The translations under genes were made by a program, and so were the position numbers. From Anaerosomatales bacterium (GTDB taxonomy: Bacteria > Actinomycetota > Coriobacteriia > Anaerosomatales > SLCP01): 64,000 nt of DNA. The notes beneath the pieces were generated by a model that searched no databases, was not told the origin of the DNA, and saw only the letters and a list, made by a program, of their open reading frames with translations. Of the stretch, positions 53,106-62,796 are shown piece after piece. The stretch lies in the NCBI GenBank assembly GCA_029210645.1, contig JARGFT010000001.1, positions 244,883 to 308,882 on the forward strand, given 5' to 3'. The first letter of the stretch is position 1. The number at the start of each line of letters is the position of its first letter.

Positions 53106-54575
53106 CTACTGCGCGAGAGAGCTCACTGCGGCGCGGATGCGATCGAGCGAGCGTTCCTTACCCAGCAGTGCAAGCGACTCGAAGAGCGGAGGACTGACAG
53201 TCGAGCCGCTCACTGCGACGCGCACCGCCTGGAAGACGATCTTTGGCTTGAGACCGGTCGTTTCCGGGACGGCGCGCAGCGCCTGCTCTATCGCGGCGGG
53301 CGAGAAGTCGGGGAGTGCATCGAGTACCTCGGCCACAGCATCCAGGGCCTCCCGGACGCCCTCCGTCTCGAGCACCTTGGCGCGCGCCGATTCCTCGATG
53401 GCAACAGTGTCCGCGAAGAAGAACGCAACCTTTGAGGCGAGTTCGTCCAGCCGCTTGACGCGCTCGGAGACGAGAGGAGCGAGCTCGACGAGCCAGAACC
53501 TCATAGCGGCAACTTCATCAGCCGAGAGCAGACCGGCATCGACGAGCCAGGGGACCATACGGTCGACGAACTCCTCGGCAGGTAGCTCACGCAGGTAGAC
53601 GCCGTTGAGCCACTCGAGCTTCTCGGCGTCGAAGACCGCAGGATTCCTTGAGACGCGTTCGAGGGAGAAACTCCCGGTAAGCGTTGCCCGGTCGATGACC
53701 GTCGTCTTGTCGTCGAGAGACCAGCCGAGCAGTGCCAGATAGTTGACGAGGGCCTCGGGCAGGTAGCCGAGCTCGCGGTAGGCTTCCACCGAGGTAGCGC
53801 CGTGCCGCTTGGAGAGGCGCTTGCCGTCGGGTCCCCATATCATCGAGAGGTGCGCGAAGACCGGTACGGTCGCGTCGAGCGCCTCGAAGACCAGGATCTG
53901 ACGCGGCGTGTTCGAGAGGTGGTCATCGCCACGGATAACGTGGGTGATCGCCATCTCGACGTCGTCGATGACGGTCGCGAAGTTGTATGTCGGGCTTCCG
54001 TCGCTGCGCGCGACGACAAAGTCGTCCATCGCGTCGATGCCGAACGTTGTCTCGCCGCGGACGGCGTCGACGAAGACGATGTCTCCGTGGTCATCCGGGA
54101 CACGCAGCCGCCACGCGTGGGGCTCGCGTGAGGCCAACCGTGCCGCAACGGTGGCCCCGTCAAGACCCAGACACGTACGATCGTAGCCGGAGAACCCACC
54201 GGCCTGGCGGGATGTCTCGCGCTTGGCCGCCAGCGTTTCAGGAGTACAGAAGCACGGATAGATGGCGCCCGACTCCTTGAGACGAGCCAGAGCCGCGTCG
54301 TACGAGGCACGGCGCTGCGTCTGGAAGTAGGGTCCATACGCTCCGTCGGCCTCGGGCCCCTCGTCCCAGTCGATGCCGAGCCAGCGAAGTGCGGAGAGTA
54401 TCGCTCTCGTGTTCTCCTCGGTCGATCGCTCGGGATCGGTATCGTCGATGCGCAGGACAAAGGCTCCGCCATGTCGCCGGGCGAACGCCCAGTTGTAGAT
54501 CGCGGTACGCGCACCGCCGATGTGAAGGTGACCCGTGGGGCTCGGGGCGAAACGAACGCGGACGGACTCGGGCAC
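53106..54575 (-). CDS. gltX: Glutamyl-tRNA synthetase
   Basis: VRFAPSPTGHLHIGGARTAIYNWAFAR, RIDDTDPERSTEE, GKRLSKRHGATSV. Confidence 0.95.
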   Translation of the reverse strand: MPESVRVRFAPSPTGHLHIGGARTAIYNWAFARRHGGAFVLRIDDTDPERSTEENTRAILSALRWLGIDWDEGPEADGAYGPYFQTQRRASYDAALARLKESGAIYPCFCTPETLAAKRETSRQAGGFSGYDRTCLGLDGATVAARLASREPHAWRLRVPDDHGDIVFVDAVRGETTFGIDAMDDFVVARSDGSPTYNFATVIDDVEMAITHVIRGDDHLSNTPRQILVFEALDATVPVFAHLSMIWGPDGKRLSKRHGATSVEAYRELGYLPEALVNYLALLGWSLDDKTTVIDRATLTGSFSLERVSRNPAVFDAEKLEWLNGVYLRELPAEEFVDRMVPWLVDAGLLSADEVAAMRFWLVELAPLVSERVKRLDELASKVAFFFADTVAIEESARAKVLETEGVREALDAVAEVLDALPDFSPAAIEQALRAVPETTGLKPKIVFQAVRVAVSGSTVSPPLFESLALLGKERSLDRIRAAVSSLAQ

Positions 54576-54713
54576 GGGGGACTCCTTGTCGGGATGAGAA
54601 CGGGGCGCTCTCTATGGTACCCGTATTGCGACGGTGCGCCAGTATCGTGACATCTGCGCCCTTCGCGACGTGAAATCCTTCCCAAGCACACACATTCGTG
54701 ATACCGTGGCGCT

Positions 54714-54844
54714 GCTCATCAAGAGGCGGCCGCGAGACGGCCGCAGAGGGTGGAGGGACCGAGCCCCGCGAAGCCCCGGCAACCGACGCTGAAACGAGCG
54801 CACGGTGCCACATCTCGGCAGGTGTAAGAACCTGGAAGATGAGG
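54714..54844 (+). promoter_or_regulatory. SAM-I (S-box) riboswitch
   Basis: CTCATCAAGAG...GGTGGAGGGACCGAGCCCCGCGAAGCCCCGGCAACC...CGGTGCCACATCTCGGCAGG...GGAAGATGAG upstream of metK. Confidence 0.95.
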
Positions 54845-54881
54845 GCATACCGTGCCGCGCCTCGGCGTCAGGTGCGAGTCA

Positions 54882-54913
54882 GGGCCCTTGTCGGACAGGC
54901 AAGGGTCTTTTTG
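54882..54913 (+). terminator. Intrinsic terminator in the SAM riboswitch expression platform
   Basis: GGGCCCTTG...CAAGGGTCTTTTT between aptamer and metK. Confidence 0.8.
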
Positions 54914-54950
54914 TTGCGCCGGGAGACGGCGCGGATGCAAAGGAGTGCGT

Positions 54951-56210
54951 ATGTCTGACCGCGAGTACCTGTTCACTTCCGAGTCGGTGACCGAGGGCCA
55001 TCCTGACAAGATGTGCGACCAGATCTCCGACGCGATCCTCGATGCCATCGTCGCACGCGAGGCTGAGCTCGCCGAGGCCGGGTTCGTGGCGGCAACCGGT
55101 ACGAAGGCCGATCCCGAGTACGTCCGCGTCGCCTGCGAGACCCTCGTCACCACGGGGCTCGTCGTTGTCTCCGGGGAGATCCGCACCCACGCCTACGTCG
55201 ATATCCCCTCGGTGGTGCGTGATGTAGTGAAGGACATCGGATACACGCGAGCCAAGTACGGGTTCGACTACGAGACCTGCGGTGTGGTGACCACCATCCA
55301 CGAGCAGAGCTCCGACATCGCCATGGGTGTGGACGAGTCCTTCGAGGTCCAGCACGGGATGAACGGCGACCCGATCGACCTGATCGGCGCCGGAGACCAG
55401 GGCATGATGTTCGGATACGCATGCACCGAGACATCTCAGCTGATGCCGCTGCCGATCTACCTCGCTCACCGGCTTGCCGAGCGCCTCACCGCTGTTCGCA
55501 AGGCGGACGTGCTCGACTACCTGCGCCCCGACGGGAAGACCCAGGTCTCCGTGCGTTACGTCGATGACAAGCCCGTGGCGGTCGAGAAGATCCTCATCTC
55601 GACACAGCACGCCGACGGCGTGGACATCGAGGGCTTGCTGAAGCCGGACCTCATCGAGCACGTCATCAAGCCGGTCTTCGACGTCGAGGGCATCTCCTAC
55701 GACGGCGCGGATATCTACGTGAACCCCACCGGCCGCTTCGTCATCGGCGGGCCCATGGGCGACACGGGCCTGACCGGCCGCAAGATCATCGTCGACACCT
55801 ACGGCGGCATGGGCCGCCACGGCGGCGGCGCGTTCTCGGGTAAGGACTGCACCAAGGTCGACCGCTCGGCCACGTACGCCGCGCGCTGGGTCGCCAAGAA
55901 CGTCGTCGCAGCCGGTCTTGCGGAGCGCTGTGAGATACAGCTTGCCTACGCGATCGGTGTCGCCCACCCGCTCTCGGTGCTGGTCGAGACGTTCGGCACG
56001 GAGAAGGTGCCTGTAGCGACCATCGAGGCCGCCATCGGTCAGGTCTTCGACCTGCGCCCGGGTGCGATCATCCGCGACCTCGATCTCCGCCGCCCGATCT
56101 ACCGCAAGACCGCCGCATACGGCCACTTCGGTCGCTCCGACAAGGACTTCACGTGGGAGCGTGCGAACAGAGCCGCTGCACTCGCGGAGGCTGCCGGTCT
56201 GTCCGGGTAG
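54951..56210 (+). CDS. metK: S-adenosylmethionine synthetase
   Basis: [57 protein letters not shown]. Confidence 0.97.
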   Translation: MSDREYLFTSESVTEGHPDKMCDQISDAILDAIVAREAELAEAGFVAATGTKADPEYVRVACETLVTTGLVVVSGEIRTHAYVDIPSVVRDVVKDIGYTRAKYGFDYETCGVVTTIHEQSSDIAMGVDESFEVQHGMNGDPIDLIGAGDQGMMFGYACTETSQLMPLPIYLAHRLAERLTAVRKADVLDYLRPDGKTQVSVRYVDDKPVAVEKILISTQHADGVDIEGLLKPDLIEHVIKPVFDVEGISYDGADIYVNPTGRFVIGGPMGDTGLTGRKIIVDTYGGMGRHGGGAFSGKDCTKVDRSATYAARWVAKNVVAAGLAERCEIQLAYAIGVAHPLSVLVETFGTEKVPVATIEAAIGQVFDLRPGAIIRDLDLRRPIYRKTAAYGHFGRSDKDFTWERANRAAALAEAAGLSG

Positions 56211-56230
56211 CATCACTCGTCCGATTGCAC

Positions 56231-56263
56231 GAAGGCCGCCGGCACACGGTGTCGGTGGCCTTC
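56231..56263 (+). terminator. Hairpin between metK and priA (terminator-like)
   Basis: GAAGGCCGCCGGCAC-ACG-GTGTCGGTGGCCTTC near-perfect stem. Confidence 0.5.
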
Positions 56264-56308
56264 TGTATGCTGTCTCCAGCCACCCGGGACCAACGTGAAG
56301 GAAGAGCC

Positions 56309-58531
56309 GTGACCGTCGCACGCGTGGTGCTCGACATACCGTCCAAGGAGCTCTCCTCGGCATTCGATTACGACGTCCCGGACTCTCTCCGTGAAGACGC
56401 CGTCATCGGCTGCGCGGTTCTCGTCGAGTTCGGCTCCCGCCGCGCCGTCGGTCACGTCGTGGCTGTTGCCGATTCGAGTGAGGTTGCGAATCGTAAGCCG
56501 GTGATCGCGGTGCTCGCACCTCCGCGCTTTGACGAGGTCGCCGCGGACCTCGCACGCTGGATCGCACAGGAGTACGTCGCCCCTCTTTCCGACGCGATCC
56601 GTCTGCTGCTTCCACCCGGAAGCGTGCCCGAAGTGGTCAAGAACGACTCCGGGTGGGTCCTCAAGCCCCCGCCCGTCTCCGCTGCCGAGGAACGGGTGGT
56701 GGAAGTGGTCGAGGGCCATCACTTCGCGCCGGGCACGAACGCCCATCGCCAGCGCGCGGTCCTGGACGCTCTGACCACAGGCCCTGTCACCATGGGCGAG
56801 CTCACTGCAGCACTCGGCAGTGTCGCGTCGACAGTCAAGCGACTCGAGCAAGCCGGTGCGGTGCGCGTGTCTCTGAGAAGGCGGTTCCGGGATCCCGACG
56901 TCCGTGAACGATCGGCACCCCGTCACGAGAGGCTCTCCGGTGGCCAGCGAGATGCGCTCGAGGCGATCCGGGTGGCCGGTCCGGGCGCGTGTGTGCTCTT
57001 GCACGGTGTGACGGGCTCGGGCAAGACCGAGGTCTACCTCCGTGCCATCGCTGAGGAACTCGCACGCGGGCGCTCGGCGATCGTGCTCGTTCCGGAGATA
57101 TCGCTCACGCCGCAGACGGTCGGGCGCTTTCGCTCCCGGTTCGGCGAGCAGATCGCCGTCCTGCACAGCCGTCTGTCCGCGGGCGAGCGGTTCGACCAGT
57201 GGGACCGCCTCGCCTCGGGCCAGGCGCGTGTGGCGATCGGCGCACGTTCCGCGCTCTTCGCGCCCGTGCACGACCTCGGGCTCGTCGTCATGGACGAGGA
57301 GCACGAGACCTCGTACAAGCAGTCGTCGGCTCCTCGTTACCACGCCCGGGACGCCGCGCGGCGCCTTGTGGCGGCCCGTGGCGCGAAGCTCGTCCTCGGC
57401 AGCGCGACCCCGTCGATGGAGACGCTCCATTCGTGCCGGACCGGGGAGACGGCGTGTGTGGTCCTGGACGAGCGGGTCGGCGGAGGGACTCTCCCCGAGG
57501 TCGAGGTCGTTGACATGGGTCAGGAATTCCTCAACGGGAACCGGTCGATCTTCTCAGACGGTCTCGCTCGCGAATTGCGCGGTGTCGCGGAGCGCAATGA
57601 AAAGGCCGTGCTCCTACTCAACCGTCGCGGGTTCGCATCCTTCCTGCTCTGCCGTGAGTGCGGACACGTGCCGGGATGCGATCGGTGTTCGACATCGTTG
57701 ACCTTTCACGAGTCCGGCTCACTCCTCGTGTGCCATCATTGCGGCGCCCGATCCATCGCGCCGCCTGCATGCCCCCAGTGCGGGAGTCCGTACCTCAGGC
57801 GATTCGGAGCAGGCACTCAGCGGGTGGCGGCTGAGGTCTCGGCCCTCGTGCCGGGTTTGCCGGTAGTGCGGATGGATGCCGACACGACAGCAGCCAAGGG
57901 TGGGCACGAGCATCGCCTCGCCGAGTTCGAGCTCCTCGAGTCGGCAGTGCTCGTCGGCACGCAGATGGTGGCCAAGGGGCTCGACTACCCGGAGGTGACC
58001 CTGGTGGGCGTGGTCAGTGCCGATACGACCCTTCACCTGCCCGATGTTCGCTCGGGTGAACGCACTTTCCAGCTGCTGGAGCAGGTAGCCGGACGGGCCG
58101 GGAGGGGAGAACGCCCCGGCCGGGTGATCATCCAGACATACTGGCCGGACCATCCCGCGATCACGGCTGTCGCTCGGCACGATCCCTCGCTCTTCTACAC
58201 CTCGGAGGACGCGGACCGGAGCGCGTTGACGTTCCCGCCCTACGGACGGATGGCCAACATCATCGTGACCTCTCACTCTCTGGTCGACGTGAAAGCGTGC
58301 TCCGGCCACGTCGCCCGGGCGCTCGGCGAGCGTGTTCCCGAGCGATGGGAGGTGCTAGGGCCGGTGCCGGCGCCTCTCGCGCGCGTGAAGGACCGTCACC
58401 GATGGCACGTCTTGGTCAAAGCACCGCCGGGCACGGCCCTTCCCGAGATGGTGCGGCGGGCACTGAAGGAGGTCAAGACGCCTCGGGGTGTGACGCTTGC
58501 CGTAGACATCGATCCACTCGACCTTGCCTAG
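56309..58531 (+). CDS. priA: Primosomal protein N' (helicase)
   Basis: LLHGVTGSGKTEVYLRAI, VMDEEHETSYKQ, CRECGHVPGCDRCSTSLTFH zinc region, GTQMVAKGLDYPEVTLVGVV. Confidence 0.95.
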   Translation: MTVARVVLDIPSKELSSAFDYDVPDSLREDAVIGCAVLVEFGSRRAVGHVVAVADSSEVANRKPVIAVLAPPRFDEVAADLARWIAQEYVAPLSDAIRLLLPPGSVPEVVKNDSGWVLKPPPVSAAEERVVEVVEGHHFAPGTNAHRQRAVLDALTTGPVTMGELTAALGSVASTVKRLEQAGAVRVSLRRRFRDPDVRERSAPRHERLSGGQRDALEAIRVAGPGACVLLHGVTGSGKTEVYLRAIAEELARGRSAIVLVPEISLTPQTVGRFRSRFGEQIAVLHSRLSAGERFDQWDRLASGQARVAIGARSALFAPVHDLGLVVMDEEHETSYKQSSAPRYHARDAARRLVAARGAKLVLGSATPSMETLHSCRTGETACVVLDERVGGGTLPEVEVVDMGQEFLNGNRSIFSDGLARELRGVAERNEKAVLLLNRRGFASFLLCRECGHVPGCDRCSTSLTFHESGSLLVCHHCGARSIAPPACPQCGSPYLRRFGAGTQRVAAEVSALVPGLPVVRMDADTTAAKGGHEHRLAEFELLESAVLVGTQMVAKGLDYPEVTLVGVVSADTTLHLPDVRSGERTFQLLEQVAGRAGRGERPGRVIIQTYWPDHPAITAVARHDPSLFYTSEDADRSALTFPPYGRMANIIVTSHSLVDVKACSGHVARALGERVPERWEVLGPVPAPLARVKDRHRWHVLVKAPPGTALPEMVRRALKEVKTPRGVTLAVDIDPLDLA

Positions 58532-58629
58532 AGAGCGTTCGACCCGTTCACCTCGGGTAGAATGACGGCAGAGATATTGCTGCTAGCGGCTACGCCGAGC
58601 CTTTGAGACCGGAAGGTACCATCAGACGC

Positions 58630-59121
58630 ATGGAGATCCTCACTCATCCGAGCCCTGCTCTCAAACAACACGCTCAGGAAGTAGAGCGCTTCTCAGACCG
58701 CGAGCTGAAGTCGCTCGTCACGGCGATGGCCCACGCGATGTACGATGCGCCGGGTGTCGGTCTCGCCGCGACGCAGGTCGGGGTGCTCCGACGTGTCCTC
58801 GTCTACGACATCGACGAGGGTCTCGTTGCACTGTGTAATCCCCGGATAGTCAGCGCTTCAGAAGAGACCACCCTGTCCGAGGAGGGGTGTCTCTCGCTTC
58901 CGGGCATCGAGGTCCCGGTCGAGCGGGCCGTTTCGGTGACCTGCGAGGCGACTGACATCGACGGCGGTCCCGTGACCATCGAGGCGAGCGGGCTGCTCGC
59001 CCGCGTGCTGCAACACGAGATCGATCACCTCGACGGCATGCTCATCATCGACCGGGCTACTCCCGAGGAGCGACGCGCGGCTATTCGGCGCTACAACGAA
59101 GTAGCGCACACACTCGGCTAG
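58630..59121 (+). CDS. def: Peptide deformylase
   Basis: GVGLAATQVGV, EEGCLSLPGIEV, QHEIDHLDGML. Confidence 0.95.
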   Translation: MEILTHPSPALKQHAQEVERFSDRELKSLVTAMAHAMYDAPGVGLAATQVGVLRRVLVYDIDEGLVALCNPRIVSASEETTLSEEGCLSLPGIEVPVERAVSVTCEATDIDGGPVTIEASGLLARVLQHEIDHLDGMLIIDRATPEERRAAIRRYNEVAHTLG

Positions 59122-59137
59122 CCGACACAGGGAAGGG

Positions 59138-60067
59138 GTGCCGATGCGGGTCGTGTTCATGGGTACTCCGTCGTTTGCCCTGCCTTCGCTGGACGCGCTG
59201 ATCGCCGCACACGAGGTGGTGACGGTCTACACGCAGCCCGACAGACCCTCCGGACGGGGGCGAACGCCGGTCCCGTCTCCGGTCAAGCGCCTGGCCACCG
59301 CACACGGCATACCCGTCCACCAGCCCGTGACGCTTCGCGAGCCCGCCGAGGTGGAGTACCTGAAGCGTCTCGTACCCGACGTCGTGTGTGTCGCTGCCTA
59401 CGGGCTGATACTGCCCCCGGAGATTCTTGCGGTCCCGCGCTTCGGATGCATCAACGTACACGCTTCGCTACTGCCGAGGTATCGGGGCGCTGCCCCGGTC
59501 CATCGCGCGATACTCGCAGGTGACGAGAGGACCGGCGTCTCGATCATGCGAATGGAGGAGGGGCTTGATACCGGACCGTACGCCCGGCAGGACGCGATGG
59601 GCCTCGACGACCTTACCGTCGACGAGGCGACCGAGCACCTGGCTGAGTTGGGAGCCGGGGCGCTCCTGAGCGTTCTCGACGCGGTAGCGACCGGCGCGGT
59701 TGAGTGGGTGGCACAGGACGAATCGGCAGCGACCTACGCCGAGAAGGTCTCGAAGGAGGACGTGGCGCTACGCCCCGGGCTCACAGTGGCCGAGGCGCTT
59801 CGCAGGATACGCGCGTCGTCGCGCAGCGCCTCCAGCAGGGCATGTGTTGACGGGCGCAATATCACCCTGGTGCGGGGCAGCTCCGTGATTCCCGGACCGC
59901 CTCCCGGAACCGCCGCAGTGACGCGTGATGCGCTCGTCCTCGGCTTCGCTGACGGGGGCGTGTCTGTCGACGAGATCCGTCCGGAGGGCAAGACCTGTAT
60001 GGACGGTGCGTGCTTCGCTCGTGGAGCACGCCTTGCTGACATGGTCACATGGGAGCCGTGTTCGTGA
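59138..60067 (+). CDS. fmt: Methionyl-tRNA formyltransferase
   Basis: VVFMGTPSFALPSLDAL, INVHASLLPRYRGAAPVHRAILAGDERTGVSIMRME. Confidence 0.95.
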   Translation: MPMRVVFMGTPSFALPSLDALIAAHEVVTVYTQPDRPSGRGRTPVPSPVKRLATAHGIPVHQPVTLREPAEVEYLKRLVPDVVCVAAYGLILPPEILAVPRFGCINVHASLLPRYRGAAPVHRAILAGDERTGVSIMRMEEGLDTGPYARQDAMGLDDLTVDEATEHLAELGAGALLSVLDAVATGAVEWVAQDESAATYAEKVSKEDVALRPGLTVAEALRRIRASSRSASSRACVDGRNITLVRGSSVIPGPPPGTAAVTRDALVLGFADGGVSVDEIRPEGKTCMDGACFARGARLADMVTWEPCS

Positions 60068-61425
60068 GCCTGACTCCATCTCGCGCCGTCGCCTTGCGCG
60101 TTGTCAACGAGGCCCGTACCCGCGGAGCATGGGGACACGAGCTCCTCGGCACGGCGCTTGAACGATCCCGCCTCGATGAGCGCGACACTGCATTCGCGAC
60201 GCGGCTTGCCTATGGAGTGCTCTCCTCCGAGGGCACGCTCGACGAAGCGCTCGACCGGCATCTCGACCGGCCCTCGCGTGTCCATCCCAAAGTCCGCGAC
60301 GCCCTACGCCTTGCCGCGTACGAGCTGCTCTTCATGCGAACGCCCGACCGGGTTGCCGTACATCAGGGCGTGGAAGCGGTGCGCTCGGTCGAACGCCGTG
60401 CCACGGGGCTTGCCAACGCCGTTCTCAGGAGAGTAGCCGAGGAGGCGCCCTCTTTCCCCTGGGGAGACCCGGACACTGATCAGGCGGCGCTCGCCCGCCT
60501 GACATCGCACCCTGCCTGGCTCGTCACACGGCTCGTCGATGACCTCGGTCCCGAACTCGCACGAACCATGCTTGAAGCGGACAACGAGCCCGCACCGCTC
60601 TACCTGGCACACAACCCGTTTGTTGGCACGTTCGCCGATCTCATGTCGGCGCTGGAACGAGAGGGCGTCGCACCGGAGCCTGTCGGTCCCCCGGGCTGCA
60701 TCGTCGCCGGTTCTCCCTCGGCCGCGGTCAGGAGCGAGGCGCTGCGCTCGGGGGCGTGTGTCGTCGCCGATGCCGCCGCGCAGTTCGTCGCATCGCTTGC
60801 CGTCCCGCCACCGGGTGGCCGAGGAGTCGATCTCGCCGCCGGTCGCGGCACGAAGACGCTCTTGATGCAGGCAGGGTCACTCCGGACCGGCGGCGTCTCG
60901 GAACTTCTTGCAGCAGACGTGCACGCGTACAAGGTCTCCTTGCTGGCGGAGCGTCTGGAGATGCTGAAGGTCCCCGGAGTGCACGCGGTCCTTGCGGACA
61001 GCGCGGATCCGGCATCGGTTCACGCATTCGGCGGGCCGTCCTCGGCAGACGTCGTCCTCGTCGATGCTCCGTGCTCGGGGCTGGGTACACTGCGTCGTCA
61101 TCCGGAGAAGCGCTGGCGGCTCGATGCGACGATCATCGACGATCTCGCTCGCATCTCAGAAGGCATGCTGGAGACCGCCGCGCTCCTTGTCCGTCCCGGC
61201 GGTTTCGTGGTGTACTCGACCTGCACGATGACCGAGCGCGAGAACCGCGCGGTCGTAGAAGGTTTCCTGGCCACGACGCCGGGAAGCGAGTTCACGGTGA
61301 GGCCTGTCGCACAAGCGGTTCCCCACGGCTGGGAACGCTTTGTGACTGCTGAGGGGTGGTTCTGCTCGGTGCCGGAACCGGCCGGGCCGGACGGGCATTT
61401 TGCCGCGGTACTCGTGAGCGGATAG
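60064..61425 (+). CDS. rsmB: 16S rRNA m5C967 methyltransferase
   Basis: NusB-like N-terminus; VDLAAGRGTKTLLMQ; VLVDAPCSGLGTLRRHPEKRW; YSTCTMTERENRAVV; overlaps the fmt stop. Confidence 0.93.
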   Translation: MSLTPSRAVALRVVNEARTRGAWGHELLGTALERSRLDERDTAFATRLAYGVLSSEGTLDEALDRHLDRPSRVHPKVRDALRLAAYELLFMRTPDRVAVHQGVEAVRSVERRATGLANAVLRRVAEEAPSFPWGDPDTDQAALARLTSHPAWLVTRLVDDLGPELARTMLEADNEPAPLYLAHNPFVGTFADLMSALEREGVAPEPVGPPGCIVAGSPSAAVRSEALRSGACVVADAAAQFVASLAVPPPGGRGVDLAAGRGTKTLLMQAGSLRTGGVSELLAADVHAYKVSLLAERLEMLKVPGVHAVLADSADPASVHAFGGPSSADVVLVDAPCSGLGTLRRHPEKRWRLDATIIDDLARISEGMLETAALLVRPGGFVVYSTCTMTERENRAVVEGFLATTPGSEFTVRPVAQAVPHGWERFVTAEGWFCSVPEPAGPDGHFAAVLVSG

Positions 61426-61461
61426 GTACGGGAGTCACGTTCTGCCTACCGAGGAGGTCGC

Positions 61462-62427
61462 ATGCGTACGACGCGGATCGTCGAGATGCTCGAGGTGACC
61501 GAGGCCGCCGCACTGGCTGCGGGTCGCTGGATGGGGAAGGGCGACAAGCACGCTGCTGACGCCGCCGCCGTCGGGGCGATGCGGCACTCGATGAACGACC
61601 TCGACATCTCGGGCGAGATAGTCATCGGGGAAGGGGAGCGTGACGAGGCGCCTATGCTCTACATCGGCGAGAAGGTCGGTGCAGGCGGGGAGGAGATCGA
61701 CATCGCCGTCGATCCGCTGGAGGGAACAAACCTCACCGCCTACGGCCAGTCCAACTCGCTTGCCGTGCTTGCTTTCGGACCCAAAGGCACACTCCTCCAC
61801 GCGCCGGATACCTACATGATGAAGGTCGCGGCCGGGCCGGTTTCTGCTCATGCGATCCACGTCGATGCGACGCCGACGGAGAACGTGCATGCGGTTGCCA
61901 AAGCGATGGGGCGCTCCCCCGAAGATATCGTGGTCTGCATCCTCGATCGTGATCGGCACATCGATCTGATCGCCGAGGTGCGACAGGCCGGAGCCCGCAT
62001 CCGGCTTATCTCCGACGGCGACGTCTTCGGTGCTGTGGCCACAGCCATCGAGGGCACTGGCATTCACCTGTTACTGGGCATCGGTGCCGCCCCGGAGGGC
62101 GTGCTCGCCGCAGCCGCCATGCGCTGCATCGGCGGCCAGTTCATGGGAAGGTTCGCCTTCCGCGACGACGATGACCGCAAGAGGGCCGAGGCGATGGCCA
62201 ACTGTGACATCGACGGAGTGCTCGACATGGACTGCCTGGTGGCAACGGACCAGGCTGCGTTCATTGCCACGGGTGTCACAGACGGTGAACTGCTTCGTGG
62301 CGTGAAGTACTTCGGCAAGGGATCCCGCACCCACTCGGTCGCGATGGATGCGTCAACCGGGACGGTGCGCTTTATAGAGACGGTCTACAAGACGGGCGAG
62401 GAGCCCTTCTGGGTGCGCAGGGAGTAG
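61462..62427 (+). CDS. glpX: Fructose-1,6-bisphosphatase class II
   Basis: EVTEAAALAAGRWMGKGDKHAADAAAVGAMR, GEIVIGEGERDEAPMLYIGE, DPLEGTNLTAYGQSNSLAVL. Confidence 0.95.
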   Translation: MRTTRIVEMLEVTEAAALAAGRWMGKGDKHAADAAAVGAMRHSMNDLDISGEIVIGEGERDEAPMLYIGEKVGAGGEEIDIAVDPLEGTNLTAYGQSNSLAVLAFGPKGTLLHAPDTYMMKVAAGPVSAHAIHVDATPTENVHAVAKAMGRSPEDIVVCILDRDRHIDLIAEVRQAGARIRLISDGDVFGAVATAIEGTGIHLLLGIGAAPEGVLAAAAMRCIGGQFMGRFAFRDDDDRKRAEAMANCDIDGVLDMDCLVATDQAAFIATGVTDGELLRGVKYFGKGSRTHSVAMDASTGTVRFIETVYKTGEEPFWVRRE

Positions 62428-62448
62428 TGCAGCAGGCAGAGCCGGGAA

Positions 62449-62721
62449 TCACTCAGCTGCAGGACATGAGGTACAGTCTGCACCGCATGCTGTGGCCGGT
62501 TTGGCCGGTGCGCTCGAGTCCGCCGGGGGAGTCTCGGGGCGCTGTGGCCGATAGTCGGTGTTGTGGAACCCGGAACCCTTGAACACGACACCCACGGGTG
62601 TGAACACCCGGCGAGCGCCGGACCCACACTCAGGGCACGACTCCCCGGCGGAAACGCCTGCAGGGCGGGTCACCTCGAACACGCAGGCACAGGATGTGCA
62701 ACGGTAGTCATACCTCGGCAT
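62449..62721 (-). CDS. FmdB-type zinc ribbon protein
   Basis: MPRYDYRCTSCACVFEVTRPAG...CPECGSGARRVFTPVGVVFKGSGFHNTDYR. Confidence 0.92.
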   Translation of the reverse strand: MPRYDYRCTSCACVFEVTRPAGVSAGESCPECGSGARRVFTPVGVVFKGSGFHNTDYRPQRPETPPADSSAPAKPATACGADCTSCPAAE

Positions 62722-62796
62722 GAACGGGTGCTCCTTCCGTGATGGTGGGACGAACAGGCTAGCACGATAGCGAGTGATGTGCCGCCCTGCAAGACG

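Noticed and set aside
54714-54913. SAM-I riboswitch plus terminator as novel
   Set aside because: Canonical S-box upstream of metK, as expected from known biology.
54879-56363. 494-aa minus-strand ORF opposite metK
   Set aside because: Antisense to highly conserved MetK; no independent coding evidence.
56213-57430. 405-aa minus-strand ORF opposite priA
   Set aside because: GC-driven shadow ORF over a confident priA.
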